From: Ochotona curzoniae
Taxonomy: Eukaryota; Chordata; Mammalia; Lagomorpha; Ochotonidae
Length of the DNA: 64,000 bases
Assembly: GCF_017591425.1 (NCBI RefSeq)
Contig: NW_024466607.1
Span: 15,942,501-16,006,500, forward strand
Direction: 5' to 3'
Shown: piece by piece, positions 21,390-62,916 of the stretch
Numbering within the stretch: the stretch's first letter is position 1
Layout of the letters: every line of letters begins with the position of its first letter
The notes under the pieces: model-generated
Database searches by the model: none
What the model saw: the letters and a program-made list of their open reading frames with translations, nothing else
Told to the model about the DNA's origin: nothing
Made by a program: the position numbers and the translations under genes

Positions 21390-21655
21390 AGCAGATTTTC
21401 ATCCCACTGGCTCACTTCCATGTGGCCCCAACAGCCTGGACTGAGTCAGACAAACAGGGAGCCCAAAACTTTACATTTCTTCCCTGTGGGTGTCAGGGAT
21501 CCAAGTAGTTGGGCCATCCTCTGCTGCATTCCTCAGCACATTGGTAGGAAGCTGGGTTAGAAGTAGAGTAGGCATGATAATAATCAGCAACTATATGGGA
21601 TACTGGCATCACAGACTGCAGCTTAACATACCACACCACAGTGCTCATCTGTTAC
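21390..21655 (-). mobile_element. Old CSINE, antisense, partial
   Basis: Reversed segments CACTGGCTCACTTCCATG and GGGCCATCCTCTGCTGCAT are recognisable. Confidence 0.6.
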
Positions 21656-22159
21656 TGGTGGTACAACAGAAGAAACATCCAGTTACTAAGCTGGCAGTCT
21701 GCGAATTGAGAGCTTAGTTTGCTGGTTTTATAAGCAAGACTGGTTTTAGTCTCTGTGCCCTTGGACCTGTCCATTGAGAAAAATGGACACTGATCAGTTA
21801 CTAATGGATTAAAAATCTCAAGGGAGAAGTGCAGTCAGCAGTTGGGATGGAATGATATGGACTTGATTCTTTGGTGGCAACAACATAATCTATGAAAGAT
21901 GTTTTAAACTCAGATATCAGATCATTGTCTAAGTTTCAAATAAATTTTTTTTACTTAATTTGATTTTCCTATTTAAAGTTTGTTTCCCATTTAAAGCTTG
22001 TTACTAATGAAAGTAGAAATGTGAAGAATTTCACCTTGGAAAATTTTTGCGGCTCTTAATGAGATTTTCAAAATGGGGCCCTTGTTAAATTTTTTTTTTT
22101 TACTTCCATATCTCTAGATCCTGCCAGATAGCCTAATAGAGATATACTCAGCATATGAA

Positions 22160-22330
22160 AAATAATGCTGAGGGCCAATGTTGTGACACAGCCGATGAAG
22201 CTGCAGGGCAATGCCAGTATCCTGTATGGGCAACAAACATGCTCTAGCTGCTCTACTTCCCATCCAACTCCCTGATAATGTGCCTGGAAGAGCAGTGAAA
22301 AATTACTCAAGTCAGCTACCAGAGACAGTT
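22160..22330 (+). mobile_element. Old CSINE-like fragment, sense
   Basis: CTGCTCTACTTCCCATCCAA and GCCTGGAAGAGCAGTGAAAA resemble the central CSINE segment. Confidence 0.5.
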
Positions 22331-22740
22331 GAGAGTATGTCACTTAAATGCAGATGGGATTAGTCTGTTTTCTAGAGGCAGCCTTCAAGCTTAAGGATGA
22401 TTTTGTACCATTTATGACTGCAGATAGCTTTTCTGACAGGTGATTAGTCCAGCCCAGCCCAGAATCCCAAGAGTTGTTAAAAAATGCTGTTGAACTCCCC
22501 TGGGAACAAGGTGGTTGACTACTAGTTCATTGTCTGACTGGCTTTGTGGGATCAGTTACATGTGCTTTTTTCCTGATGATGAAAATTTTACAAGCTCTAT
22601 CCTAAACTCTACATTCTTTAAAGGTACAAGCATAGAAATAACAAGGTCAAAACACTGAAAGGTAGAAATATATATATATATAGGAATGTGTATATAGAAC
22701 TGAGAGGGAGAGTTACGGCTGATTCCGTACTCAAGGATTT

Positions 22741-23052
22741 TTTTTTAAGATTTATTTATTTTATTGGAAAGTCAGATATACAGAGAGGAAGATCTAACGT
22801 CCAATGATTCACTCCCCAAGTGAGGGCAACAGCCGATGCTATGCCGATCCGAAGCCAGGATCCAGGAAATTCTTCCGGGTCTCACACGTGGGTGTAGGGT
22901 CCCAAAGCTTTGGGATGTCCTTGACTGTTTTCCCAGGCTACAAGCAGGGAGCTGGATGGGAGGCAGGGCTCTGGGATTAGAACTGGCGGGCCATATGGGA
23001 TCCTGGCGTGTTCAAGGCGAGGACTTCAGCCGCTAGGCCACGCCACCAGGCC
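22741..23052 (-). mobile_element. Young CSINE, antisense
   Basis: Complete antisense copy flanked by the 9-nt duplication CAAGGATTT at 22732-22740 and 23053-23061. A (TA)n run lies just upstream near 22668-22682. Confidence 0.88.
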
Positions 23053-23090
23053 CAAGGATTTCTTTTTTCTTGTCATGTTTAAAAAGAAAA

Positions 23091-23370
23091 AAAAATGGGG
23101 CCAAAGTGGGGCATAATGCTCTCTGTATAAGTGCCAATTCTACTCTTGCCTGCTCCATTTCCCAATCCAGCTCTATACTTTGGAAAGCAGTGGAGGATGG
23201 TCCCAGGCCTTGTGTTCCTGTTCCTTCATGGGAGACCTGGAAGAAGTTCCTGGCTCCCAGCTTCATACCAGCCCTGCTCTGACTGTTGCAACCGTTTGAG
23301 GTATGAGCCAGCATAGAAAACATCTCTGTCTCTCCCGCTATAACTCCTTCAAGTTAAATGAATAAAGCTT
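23091..23370 (+). mobile_element. Old CSINE, sense
   Basis: The order CTGCTCCATTTCCCAATCCA, GGAGACCTGGAAGAAGTTCC and GTTTGAGGTATGAGCCA is preserved. Confidence 0.65.
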
Positions 23371-23481
23371 TTATATATCTACATCTATCTCTCTATATTT
23401 ATATGTATGCACACACACAAATACACAGTACAAAATATACATATGTACAAAATGTAAATACACAAAGATATGTATATATTT

Positions 23482-23790
23482 GAAGCCAGCTTTAAGGCAT
23501 ACAGGAAAAGCCTCTGCCTGTGAGTTTGGCATCCTAGTATGGGTACCAGTTCATGTCTTGGCTCCTCAACTTCTGATCCAATTCCCTGCTAATTCACCCT
23601 CGAAATCAGTGGAAAACAGTGCAAGAGCTTTGGTCCCTGCATCCACAGAGAATGGTTGAAGCTCTGGGCTTTTGGCTTCAGCCTGATCCAACCCTTGTTG
23701 CAGCTTTGTTGGAAATGAACCAGTGGATGGAAGATTGTCTCTCCTTCTCTCTGTAACTCTGCCTTTTAAATTTTTTTTTTTTTTTAAGGA
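23482..23790 (+). mobile_element. Old CSINE, sense
   Basis: GGGTACCAGTTCATGTC, AATCAGTGGAAAACAGTG and the CTGTAACTCTGCCTTTTAA tail are present. Confidence 0.65.
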
Positions 23791-23815
23791 AAAGGCTTTA
23801 AGAATAAATCATTTG

Positions 23816-24150
23816 GGGCCGGCAGCGTGGCCTAGCAGCTAAAAGTCCTCACCTTGAACACACTGGGATCCCATATGGCCGCCAGTTCTAATCCCGGAGC
23901 CCTGCTTCTCATCCAGCTCCCTGCTTGTAGCCTGGGAAAGCAGTTGAGGACGGCCCAAAGCTTTGGGACCCTGCACCCACGTGGGAGACCTGGAGGAAGT
24001 TCCTGGATCCTGGCTTCGGATCGGCATAGCATCGGCTGTTGCCCTCACTTGGGGAGTGAACCATTAGACAGAAGATCTTCCTCTCTGTCTCTCGTCCTCT
24101 CTGTATATCTGACTTTCCAATAAAATAAATAAATCTTTAAAGAAAAAAAA
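23816..24150 (+). mobile_element. CSINE, sense, nearly consensus
   Basis: Complete from GGGGCCGGCAGCGTGGCC to an AATAAAATAAATAAATC tail. Confidence 0.85.
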
Positions 24151-24225
24151 GAAAAAAACTAAATTATTTGATGGTTGACAAGATAATGACAGGTCTTCTA
24201 TCATCTTGTTCATTCCACAAAGTTT

Positions 24226-24556
24226 TTTTTTTTTTAAAGATTTATTTTTATTGCAAAGTCAAATATATAGAGGGAAGAAGAGACACAGAAGTATCTTCCA
24301 TCCAATGATTCACTCCCAAAGTGACCGCAACAGCTGGAGCTGAGGCAATCCGAAGCCAGGAGGCCAGATCCTCTTCTGGGTCTCCCACACAGGTGCAGGA
24401 TCCAAAGGCTTTGGGGCCATCCTCAGCTGGTTTCCCAGCCCACAAACAAGGAGCTGGATGGGAAGCAGGGCTGCCGGGATTGGAACTGGCAACTCTTTGG
24501 GATCCCAGTGCATTCAAGGCAAGTACTTGAGCCACTAGGCCATAGTGCTGGGCCAA
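24226..24556 (-). mobile_element. CSINE, antisense
   Basis: Complete antisense copy with an AAAGATTTATTTTTATTGC start and a TAGTGCTGGGCC end. Confidence 0.85.
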
Positions 24557-24574
24557 ATTTCGCAAATAGTTACA

Positions 24575-25480
24575 GGATATGGCAGGTCAATACCAGGAGC
24601 TGAGGATTCTCATCAGGGTCATCCACATGGGTGGCAGAGGCCCTGTGAAGAAATCAGCACATAAATTAGTACTCAGATGGAACTCTGGTGTCATAAGTAA
24701 CAGTTTAACTCATTACACCAAGATGCCATACCATAGGTTTCCAGAGTCACTTCCTTCTAGCATGTAAAAAGTTATAGTAAGCCATACAATTAAAACATGT
24801 TGGAGTACTTTTCCAGGAAAAAGATTTTCTAGGCCACTGAAGCTGCTGTTTGGAGTCTTTGCTAATGTCATTCTGCTCATTCATAAAAGATTTCTTATCT
24901 AAAGAGAGGTCAGTAATAGAGATAAAAATAAACTAAATCTTAAAAGAAAAGTTGTGCACTTTTTTTTAAGATTTATTATTTTTGTTGGAAAGGCAGAGGA
25001 GAAAGATCTTTTGTCCACTGATTCACTCCCAAAGTGGCTGCAACAGCCAGAGCTAAGCCAGTCTGAAGCCAGGAGTCAGGAACCTCCACTGGGTCTCCCA
25101 TGCGAGCACAGGGTCCCAAAGTCCTGGGCCATCACATCCTCCACTGCTTTACTAGGAAATCCATGAAACCAGATGGGAAGTAGAGCTTCTATGATATGAA
25201 ACAACACCACGTGGGCAAAGACTTTAGCCACTAGGCCATCACACCAGCCCCCTTCCCCATCCCACCCCACCTCTAAATTGGAATGATACAGAGAGAGATC
25301 TTTATCCACTGCTTCACTCCCAAAATGGCCTAACTGCCAGGGTTGGATCAGAATTCAGGAACTTGGATCATCAAGGACTTGGATCATCCTTTGCTTTCCC
25401 GTGCATGTTAGGTAGCTGAGATGGAAGTTGAACAGCCAAGTCTTGAACGGGCAATTGGGTTGCTGGTGTCTCACAACTAA
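24575..25480 (-). mobile_element. Run of antisense CSINE copies (24575-24745 old fragment, 24962-25250, 25265-25480 old)
   Basis: The middle copy is well preserved, from AAGATTTATTATTTTTGT to TAGGCCATCACACCAGCCC. The outer two are diverged fragments in the same orientation. Confidence 0.7.
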
Positions 25481-26084
25481 ATTAATTCAGTTATCAGTCC
25501 ACTGTTGTAAGCTTTACATGAGCTACTGTCTCTCACACAATGGCCTTAACAGGGACAGCGGTGGAAGTGGCTCAAAGTGGTCATACTAGGCAGAACTTGA
25601 AGGTAAAATCAACAGCATTTGGTGATGCAGTGGGTACAAGAAAATTAAACGAATTATGAATGACTGAGTTGTTTTGTTTAATCCTGAATAGTTGTGCAGG
25701 AGCTGAAGATTAATTAGGCCACACAGTAGCTGTAGTGCCTGGGAGTGACTTTCCTGAACTTTTCCTGCTTTCTTTAGAGACTGTCCCTGTAGTAACTCTC
25801 AAGAATTTTCTCCATTTTCATAATTCTTGAGTTCCTTGCACTGAAATGGAGCTTAATAACTATCCACGGGCTATGGAGATCAAGATAGTGTCTGTAAAGC
25901 ATTTAGTAACATCACTTGAACCCAACATCCAGGGGTCAAATAACATTCCTTCTCTTGAAGACACGCAAAACGCGTTTTTGGCGCTTGTAACCAAGGCAAC
26001 AATTAGTTGCCTTTGCCGAGAGGAATTCTGTAAAAGCTCAAATCCGGGTCCTGAACTGTGTCATAGTTTAAGAGAAACACGCAG

Positions 26085-26331
26085 GAAAATAACTCGGGGC
26101 GAATTGACAGGCTGCCCCGGCGACCACACTTCCCGGCAGTCCTCGCGCAGCCTAGCAAGACTCGTGGATTGGGCGGCTCCGCAGAGGCGGGTGGCGGGGC
26201 GGGACTAAAGCAAGGAACTGTGGGTAGGAGACGGCCGTCGGTGGAGACGCCATTTTGTGGAGCGGGCGAATCCTGTCTGGAGGTTCAGGGACGCAGCGCA
26301 GCTACTGCTGCTGCTTCGGTCCCTCCTAGAG
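26085..26331 (+). promoter_or_regulatory. RBM5: RBM5 CpG-rich promoter
   Basis: Dense CpG with no TATA box is typical of a housekeeping gene. A GC box (GGCGGGGCGGGA) lies near 26193-26205 and a YY1-type GCCATTTTG at 26249-26257. I expect initiation around 26220-26245. The exact start cannot be fixed from sequence. Confidence 0.8.
26232..26331 (+). other. RBM5: RBM5 exon 1 (5' UTR)
   Basis: This non-coding exon ends at CCTAGAG followed by the donor GTAAGT at 26332. It has no ATG. The 5' limit is an estimate. Confidence 0.75.
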
Positions 26332-27302
26332 GTAAGTACTTGGCCCGTCCGTAACGACCGGCGATCCTTGCCGTTCGTGCCGTCCCCTAAGCTGCAGTGT
26401 CATCTAGGAGGTGGCTGTTCTACCGCAACCCAGGCTCTCGGGGGGCTAAGCAGTTCCAGGCGCTAGAGGGCCGCGCCCCTCCTCGCCGCCGCCTCTGTCA
26501 GCTTCCAAAGGCTACCTCCCAGCTCAGCCATGGGCCCGCTCCTTATGGGCTCTGAGTTTTGCCCTTGCTTGGATATGTCTCCTTGTCCCCAACCGAACGG
26601 AGCGGTAAAGCCATCGGCGGACTCGAGCGTTCTTTCAGAGTGCCTCGGACTATCCGCCATCGCCCCGTACCAGCAACTGACTCGCCCTCTCGGAAAGGCT
26701 GTTCGGTGGTGCCTGATCTGCAGCCTGGGAACTTCCTGGGAGACAGCAGGGGCGTGTGCAGGGAGCGAAGGCCGGACACCCGAGTGGGTCTCGCAGGCTG
26801 TGGCGCCGCCATCTCGGCCGCGACACCCAGTGGGGGTGGGTTGCAGGCACCGCCTGGCAATTTGTTTTTCCCAGGCGGTCCTTTCCACTTAATCACTATT
26901 TTTTTTTACCCTCCCCCCCCTTCCCTGAAAAGGCTCTGGGGATGGCTGTAACTTAGCCGGTTTCTCGAAGAGGGCCCCAGTTGTGTGGTATTAGCAGCCA
27001 GCGGGTGGGTCTAGCTGCTCGCCCCTTGGCCCAGGATTGAGCGGGGGGAGGGGGGATTACCAAGGAATTCAGTCGTGTCGAGGTTTGCTCTTATCTGTCT
27101 GTAAATGCTTGGGATCAGCCGTTGCGTCGTAAATATAGTGAATGTTAAAAAGCTCCACAACTGTTCTAGCTTCTGAGGAGGTTTTCATCATTAAATGCTG
27201 AATTTCATGTGGATCATTGAATTGGTGTAGTCCTGTGGATTCAGGCTTTAACCGTTGTAGCTATTTGGATTCTGAACCCAAGCAGCTGATTGCTGCTCTG
27301 GT

Positions 27303-27352
27303 TTTTTGGTTTTTGGTTTTGTTTTGTTTGTTTGCTTGTTTGTTTGTTTTTG
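27303..27352. repeat. GT/T-rich simple repeat, (GTTT)n
   Basis: Imperfect GTTT/GCTT units in RBM5 intron 1. Confidence 0.8.
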
Positions 27353-27606
27353 CTTTGTAATCCTAAAGTAACAGCAGAGAAGTTGTCTTCTGCTTACTTC
27401 ATGTTTTGTGTTTGCTGCTAAATCTTTAAACTGCTCATTGTTAATTGGCCTGATTTTAGCCTTGACAGTTGTTCTCACCTTTGCTAATTGCTGTTAATGA
27501 TTGGATAAAAGATTGATGAAACCCAAACAGCATTATTTCAGTTTATAGAGAGGCTGACTCAAATGATCTCTGAAGTTTGCAGCAACCGATCTCTTTTGTC
27601 TCCTAG

Positions 27607-27657
27607 CAGAAGTAAGACAAAGCTTTTGGAGGTGTATGCTAGATCGGCAGTGGAACA

Positions 27658-27674
<17 letters not shown>
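27607..27674 (+). CDS. RBM5: RBM5 exon 2 with start codon
   Basis: Coding from 27658 (MGSDKR, interrupted in the Arg codon). The acceptor is a tandem TAGCAG, so the exon starts at 27607 or 27610. The donor GTAAGT starts at 27675. An out-of-frame upstream ATG lies at 27636. Confidence 0.93.
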
Positions 27675-57427
<29,753 letters not shown>

Positions 57428-57920
57428 GACAAGGGGAGCCATGGAAGGCGCTCCAGGAGCACAAGGAATGTCTGTCTCTGAACTTCATTTTGCCCTCCCC
57501 TCTTGCAGGGCATGCTTTGTGCTGTTAATAGATTTTAGGGTGAACCGCTTCATTCTGCAGGGTTCTCCCTCCTCCCCCCCATGTTAAAGGAGTTCCCCTA
57601 TGTGCATTATCTGGTAAATGGCCTTCCTTCCTGCTAGAGGGCCTGTGAACAGCCCAGAGGGCACCGTGGGTTTTTTGTACTTCCATGTACATAATGTAAT
57701 GTAATGTGTTTTCCATGTGGTCCAGCAACCCCTCATATTCCTGGGGTTGAGATGCCCTCGGTGGTAGGTAACACTCAAACCATCTCTGTCCTTTATTGTA
57801 ATGTCTTTCTTTGGCAAAAGCCTTGTGTATATTTGTATATTATACATTTGTACAGAATTTTGGAAGATTTTCAGTCTAGTTGCCAAGTATGGCTTCTTTA
57901 CAAAAGAAATCCTTGAAAAA
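57428..57920 (+). other. RBM5: RBM5 3' UTR and non-canonical poly(A) region
   Basis: No AATAAA or ATTAAA occurs. Many TGTA motifs precede an A-rich segment (CAAAAGAAAT) and a strong GT-rich element GTGTGTTGTGTTGTGTGT at about 57924-57941. Cleavage near 57915-57921 is the best estimate. An exact Pumilio-type TGTACATA lies at 57686-57693. Confidence 0.75.
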
Positions 57921-58044
57921 TGGGTGTGTTGTGTTGTGTGTCTACCTTCTTGGTGAGGGTTAGGGTGGGGTGGAGGCATAACTAAGCCACTCAAGCCTAG
58001 TGATGACTTAGAAGAGTATTTTATGTTCTTCGCTTTACCCACTA

Positions 58045-58330
58045 GATTTTAATATTTATTTAATCTGAAAGGCAGATTTTACAGAGAGAGGAAAAGACAG
58101 GGCCTCCATCCTCTGGATCACGCCCCAAATGGGCAGCCAGAGCTGGGCAGGTTCAGAGCCATGTGCTTCTGAGTTTCCCAAAGAGTGCATGCAGGGACCT
58201 AAGGACTTGAGCCACCCTCTGCTTTCCTCTCAGGCCAGGTAGTATGCTGGATTGGCAGTGCAACAGTTGGGACAAAAACCAGTGCCCGAATGGGATGCAG
58301 TACCACAATGACAGCTCATAGCCATCATGA
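58045..58330 (-). mobile_element. Old CSINE-like element, antisense
   Basis: TTTAATCTGAAAGGCAGATT, CTCTGGATCACGCCCCAAAT and GCAACAGTTGGGACAAAAAC follow the reversed order. Confidence 0.6.
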
Positions 58331-61300
58331 CCTAAGATGGAATACCAGCCATGATTAGATGGGTATCAGAGCTTGGCAAGCTTTCACAGGCTACAGTTGA
58401 GGTGCTGAATGGGGATGTTGCTGCTCTGTGGGAGGCAGCCTTCCTGTTCCTCCCTACCTTGCACAGGCTGGGGAAAAACATGGCCTATGTCCCTTCTCCT
58501 GCAGTGCTCCACTTGGTGTCTTGGAGTTAAAGCCCAGTTGCTGATTTACTCAGATGCCAAGTCCTCAGGCCTGTGCAGTCTGCCGTCTGTACAGCCCTAG
58601 AATCGCCCTACCTCTGAGCCCTCACAGCCCCAGCAGCAGTCACAAGCAGCTTACTGAGGGACATCTGACGGCCTGGATGCCTGTGTGAGCTCAGCTTGAT
58701 GACGGACCTAGCTCATCAAAGGCTGAGGGAGGAAGACGGCTTCCCAGAGGAGCCTAAGCTTCCCATCAACTCTCTGGATTGATGTTGGCACACCAGGAAG
58801 GCCTGTTCAGTCTGTCTATTCTGAGTGAAGCCTGTGCTGCTGTGCATGCTGTGGTGGACTACAGCATCTGTCAGCTGAGGCACGAGCTTTCTTTTTTAAA
58901 GTGGAGGGCCAGAGCCGCCCTCAGCCACGGCTGTCAGCAGCACATCTAGCCAAGGGACTGCAGCTCTACACTTTGGTCTATACTGCATCAGTGTCTGAGG
59001 CTGGATAAAGCTGTGGTCCTTTAGGCTGTACATCTTGCTGGTGCTGAGGGCCCAGGGAACCTCCCACTGGTTTGTTGGGTGTGGTGAACTCATCTGCCTA
59101 GTTCACAGGGTTTCTGTCATACCTTGATGAAGGGGGTGCTACAAGAGCAGTACAAATTTCCCCATCAGGGAAACCCACATTTGGAAAGGGCTTTTTCCAA
59201 GTTTCCTAAGTCCAAACTGCCCTTGGCTGAGACAGCTGCTGCCATGTGCTAGGCTTTGAGGCTGGCCAGTAACAGCTGCCATGGCTGTGCATCAAACAAG
59301 TTTCAAAGCCCAGATGAGCAGCCAGGCCTGATCTAAGCTCCCTAGGCATGCAGAGTCTGGCTGGTGGTCTCAAGGGCACCCAGAGCTGAGCCACCCTGAT
59401 TCCAGGGAACTGAATGCCCTCAGAGACAGGTGGGACATGAGGGGCAGAGAAGGCCCTGGAAACAGGACCCAGGAGAATTGTGCTGCTCATGGCCGCCAGG
59501 TGGCAGCACTCCATCATCTATTTAACCAGACGGTGGTGGTGGGAGGGTGTCCCATCAAGTCCTCCAGTACTGGAGGCTTCGGAATGCTCTTTCTTGGTCT
59601 GAGATTCAAGGAGGCCTGGTTAGAACTTGAGGCTTGAAGTTCTGTGTGGAGCCAAGCAGATACCAAGTCTTACCCAATTCCTATTTTTGCAACTCCCCTT
59701 TTTAGAAAAGAGGAAGTTGCCCCCACAACTGGCCCTGTTCTAGTAAGTACTCTAGCCTTAGCCGTCTTATCAACCCAGGTAAACATTTCTGTAGTCGATA
59801 AAATGCATTTCTGCCTCTTATGCTGTCATCCCCCCTCATGGTTATTGACTCCTGATAGCCCACATCAGAGCTGCAGCTTCTGTCTACAGGGCAGAGAGAA
59901 TTGAAGTCGATTTTCCCAAGGGCCTTCCCCCTAGCCTCCCAAAAAGTTGCAGGAGGGGTGGGCCTGTGGAGATGAATCCCCAGTTGGAGGTGCAAGGCCA
60001 GACTCTAGCACTGATGTGCCCCAACTGCAAAGTGAGCTGAACCTTAGGGTGATCCCAATGTCCTGTGGAAATCTAGAAGACTGGGAAATGCAAGAGGATG
60101 CTGGGAAGGGCTACAGGGAAATCAAGAACACGATGGGAGGAGGCTGTGTGTGGGGAAGGGGCGTGCAGGCAGGGGCCTGGGGAAGTCAGTTCCGTTCTGC
60201 CCAAGGCTGCTGAGATAAGACAGCAAAATTCTGCATATTGACAGGGGAAGGCCTTGGCAGGCTTTTGAGAGGAGGAGCCAGGAGGCTGAGCTGAGACCTC
60301 CCCCACCTTCACCCCCCCAACCCCTTTCCTGTGCAATAGAAACCCAGGAGCCCCTCATACCCAGGCCAGACTCCCGGCTCCAGGCAGGCATCACCACCCA
60401 CCCCAGTCTGGCTGGACAGAAGCTATTCAAGAATGATTCATGGATGCAATTAAGCCTTCCCCGCCCCCCACCCCAACTCCCTGGCTGGGGCCTGGAGCGG
60501 GGTGTGCAGGTGTGGAACCTAGCCCAGCCTGCTTTGCAGGGTTTGGGTTCAGCCCACGGGCCTCCAGGACCCAGCACAGCCAACTGCCTGGGGATGCCCA
60601 CACCAGATCCCCACGGCCTGGAACAAGACAAGGCTGAACCCAAATCCTAGAGGCACTAGCACAGGGGCTTCCCTCCCCCCCGTCTCTCTTCCCCCACCCA
60701 TGGGTTGGGCTGAAGAGCTGCACAAACCTGCACTATGCAACAGGCACACACCTGCACAGCCCCCCTCCCTGCCCTGTCCTCCAGCGGCAGCATGCAGACA
60801 CCTGCGGACCCCAACAATCTACCCCAGTGTGTGACACCTGTAAGCTCCTATTCCTCTCCCTGGGCGCTGGCCCCCAGGCAGGCACCCCCAGGAGCCAGGT
60901 GCAGTAATGAAATCTGGTTCAGCAGCAGGCTGAGAGGGAGCCTGCAGAGCTGTAGGCAAACAGGAGTAGGGGCCACCCCCACCGGCAGGCACACCTGTGT
61001 GTACCCCGCTTTCGGGATCTCCAACCAGAGCAGGTTCCTGAACTCACTGCATGGTCAGTGGTAAGGAAAGGGGAGAAGGGACAGCCACAGTACTTAATGA
61101 AATAGGTGGGCCCAGGCTCAACACTCCCCTTTGGACACCAGTAGCCACAGCTGGCAAGGGGATGCACCTTTCTCAGATTGGCAAGTGGAGATCTCAAGAC
61201 AGAAGCCCAGGGCTCAGCCACCCTTCACCCTCAGATTGGAAGCCCTCAGGATCAGGCTCTGCCACAGGTTAGAAAGGCTGGGCTGGCCTTCTCCCTCAGA

Positions 61301-62883
61301 CAGGGCTCTCCCAGGGACCAGGGACAGCTTTAACCTTCCCCTGAGCACCTCAGCACCAGTGTGGCTGAGCCAAAGACTCGCCATCTCCCAGACTCAATGT
61401 GAAAACGTGAGCAACAACCACACACCAGCACCACCACCACTACCAACTCCCCCCCTCAGATTTTTCTGGTTCTTATTAATGTAAATGAAATCTGCTCAGA
61501 GCGCCCTTAATGGAAAGCGTTCCTGGAATTTGACTGCGCACACGTGGGTGGGTGGGGGGGGTTGAGTCCTGAGATTAACCCTTGTGCTGCCAGACCCACC
61601 ACCACCAACCAATGAACCACAGTGACCTTGGTGGGGACCAAGATAGTCACTATCTTGCCACATCCAAGGCGAGCAGAGAATCATTTCTATTCTAAACCTT
61701 GGCCTGAGATGGACAGGTGGCCCAGGGGCTAGGCAGAGTGTTGACAGGAAATGGGGAGCCCTAGAAGGTACTAGATGGAGGATGGACTGGACCAAAGGAG
61801 GGGGCTGCGGGTCCAGCTGCCCATCTGGTCCTCAGTCACGTCTAGCCTGACTGAGAGCTGGGAGTCAGGCAGACCCCCGCCCCTGAGATGCCGTGCCCTC
61901 TCCACCTACTTTACTCCTGAGACCTACCAGGGAAGTCAACTTGGGCTGGGGGCAGTTTGGGACCCCAGAGTGGATGCCCAGGGCCAGTTGCTGCAGGGGA
62001 CCGGGTATAGGAGTACAGCAAAGCCCTGGCCTGGAGCCCACAGCGTGCCCAGCCTGCCCCCCTCCCCCAAGTCTGGATGCTTGTTCTGGCGCGCAGCCCC
62101 CAGCCGGCCCCGCCGATCGGGGTTTCACTGTGCTCGCGGCCAGGACCGGGTTGTCTGCCGCGGTGGTGGGGGTGGGGAAGAGTCTAGAATTTCAATTTCT
62201 CCCAGGTGTGGCTCGGGCTGTGGGATGCCTCCGGGAGGCTGGCTTTGGGGCCAGCACCTGGGGCGGGGGAGGAGTTGGGGGCCCCAGAGAGGGTTCTCAG
62301 GGAGAGAGGGACACAGCAGCGGGGCAGGGCGGGGAGGGGGACGGCGGGAGAGTCTCAGGGAGAAAATAGGAAGGACTCAAAGTGGGGATCCCTGGGAGGA
62401 GGTGGGGGCCCTTGATGGGCAGCGGGTTGGAGGGTTTGGGGGGAGGGGGCGGGAGTGGCAAAGGGCAGAGCTCAGAGAAGGGGGCTGGCTCCTGGGGGAC
62501 AATGGGCTGCCAATCCTTCCCACCCACACCTGTCAGCCGGGCTGGGGGAGGGGCCTGACCCACTTAGCTGCATCTCCCCCAGGCTCCCGCGCTAATGAGC
62601 AAGCTGCTGGGCCGGGAGGCAGCTTCCCCAAGGCTGTGCCTCAGGCCGGCCCTTCCCCCACGGCCCCTCTCTATCTCCCGGGGGGTGTTATGAGCCCTGC
62701 TGCTCCCCTCTTCTGCAGTTGTGCCATCCCTGGCAGTGAGGAGGGGGCTGCAGGCCCCCAATGTGTCTGCTTAGCCCCTTCTTCCCAGGGACCTGGCAGA
62801 CAAAGGCCACAGCTCCCTGCTGAGCAGAGCTTCGCTCGGATTCCACCTGTGGGTCCCACCTGCATGCCAATGAGGGCAGCAGC

Positions 62884-62916
62884 ATTGCTTCTCGGCCTTT
62901 TGGCTAAGATCAAGTG
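62884..62916 (+). pseudogene. 3'-truncated U2 snRNA retropseudogene (first 33 nt)
   Basis: Matches the 5' end of U2 snRNA (GCTTCTCGGCCTTTTGGCTA and on to AAGATCAAGTG) with one change at position 3. The 19-nt repeats TGCCAATGAGGGCAGCAGC (62865-62883) and TGCCAGTGAGGGCAGCAGC (62915-62933) flank it. No poly(A) is present. Confidence 0.88.

Larger units (their letters stand above)
19311..26084. other. RBM6-RBM5 intergenic spacer
   Basis: No coding exon seen. 19311-20340 is free of clear repeats and carries a possible distal RBM6 poly(A) site. 20357-25480 is largely SINE sequence of mixed age. 25490-26084 is unique sequence leading into the RBM5 CpG-rich promoter. Confidence 0.8.

Noticed and set aside
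26463..26951. Overlapping 117-141-codon frames on both strands in the RBM5 CpG island
   Set aside because: CpG-island sequence in intron 1. No conserved protein recognised.
57584..58042. 152-codon minus-strand frame over the RBM5 3' UTR
   Set aside because: Antisense to the 3' UTR, with low-complexity composition and no domain.
60122..60643. 173-codon open frame on the minus strand
   Set aside because: Same GC-rich effect. Overlapping open frames on both strands and no family resemblance.
62884..62916. Functional U2 snRNA gene
   Set aside because: Only the first 33 nt are present, without Sm site, 3' box or the usual PSE/DSE promoter.
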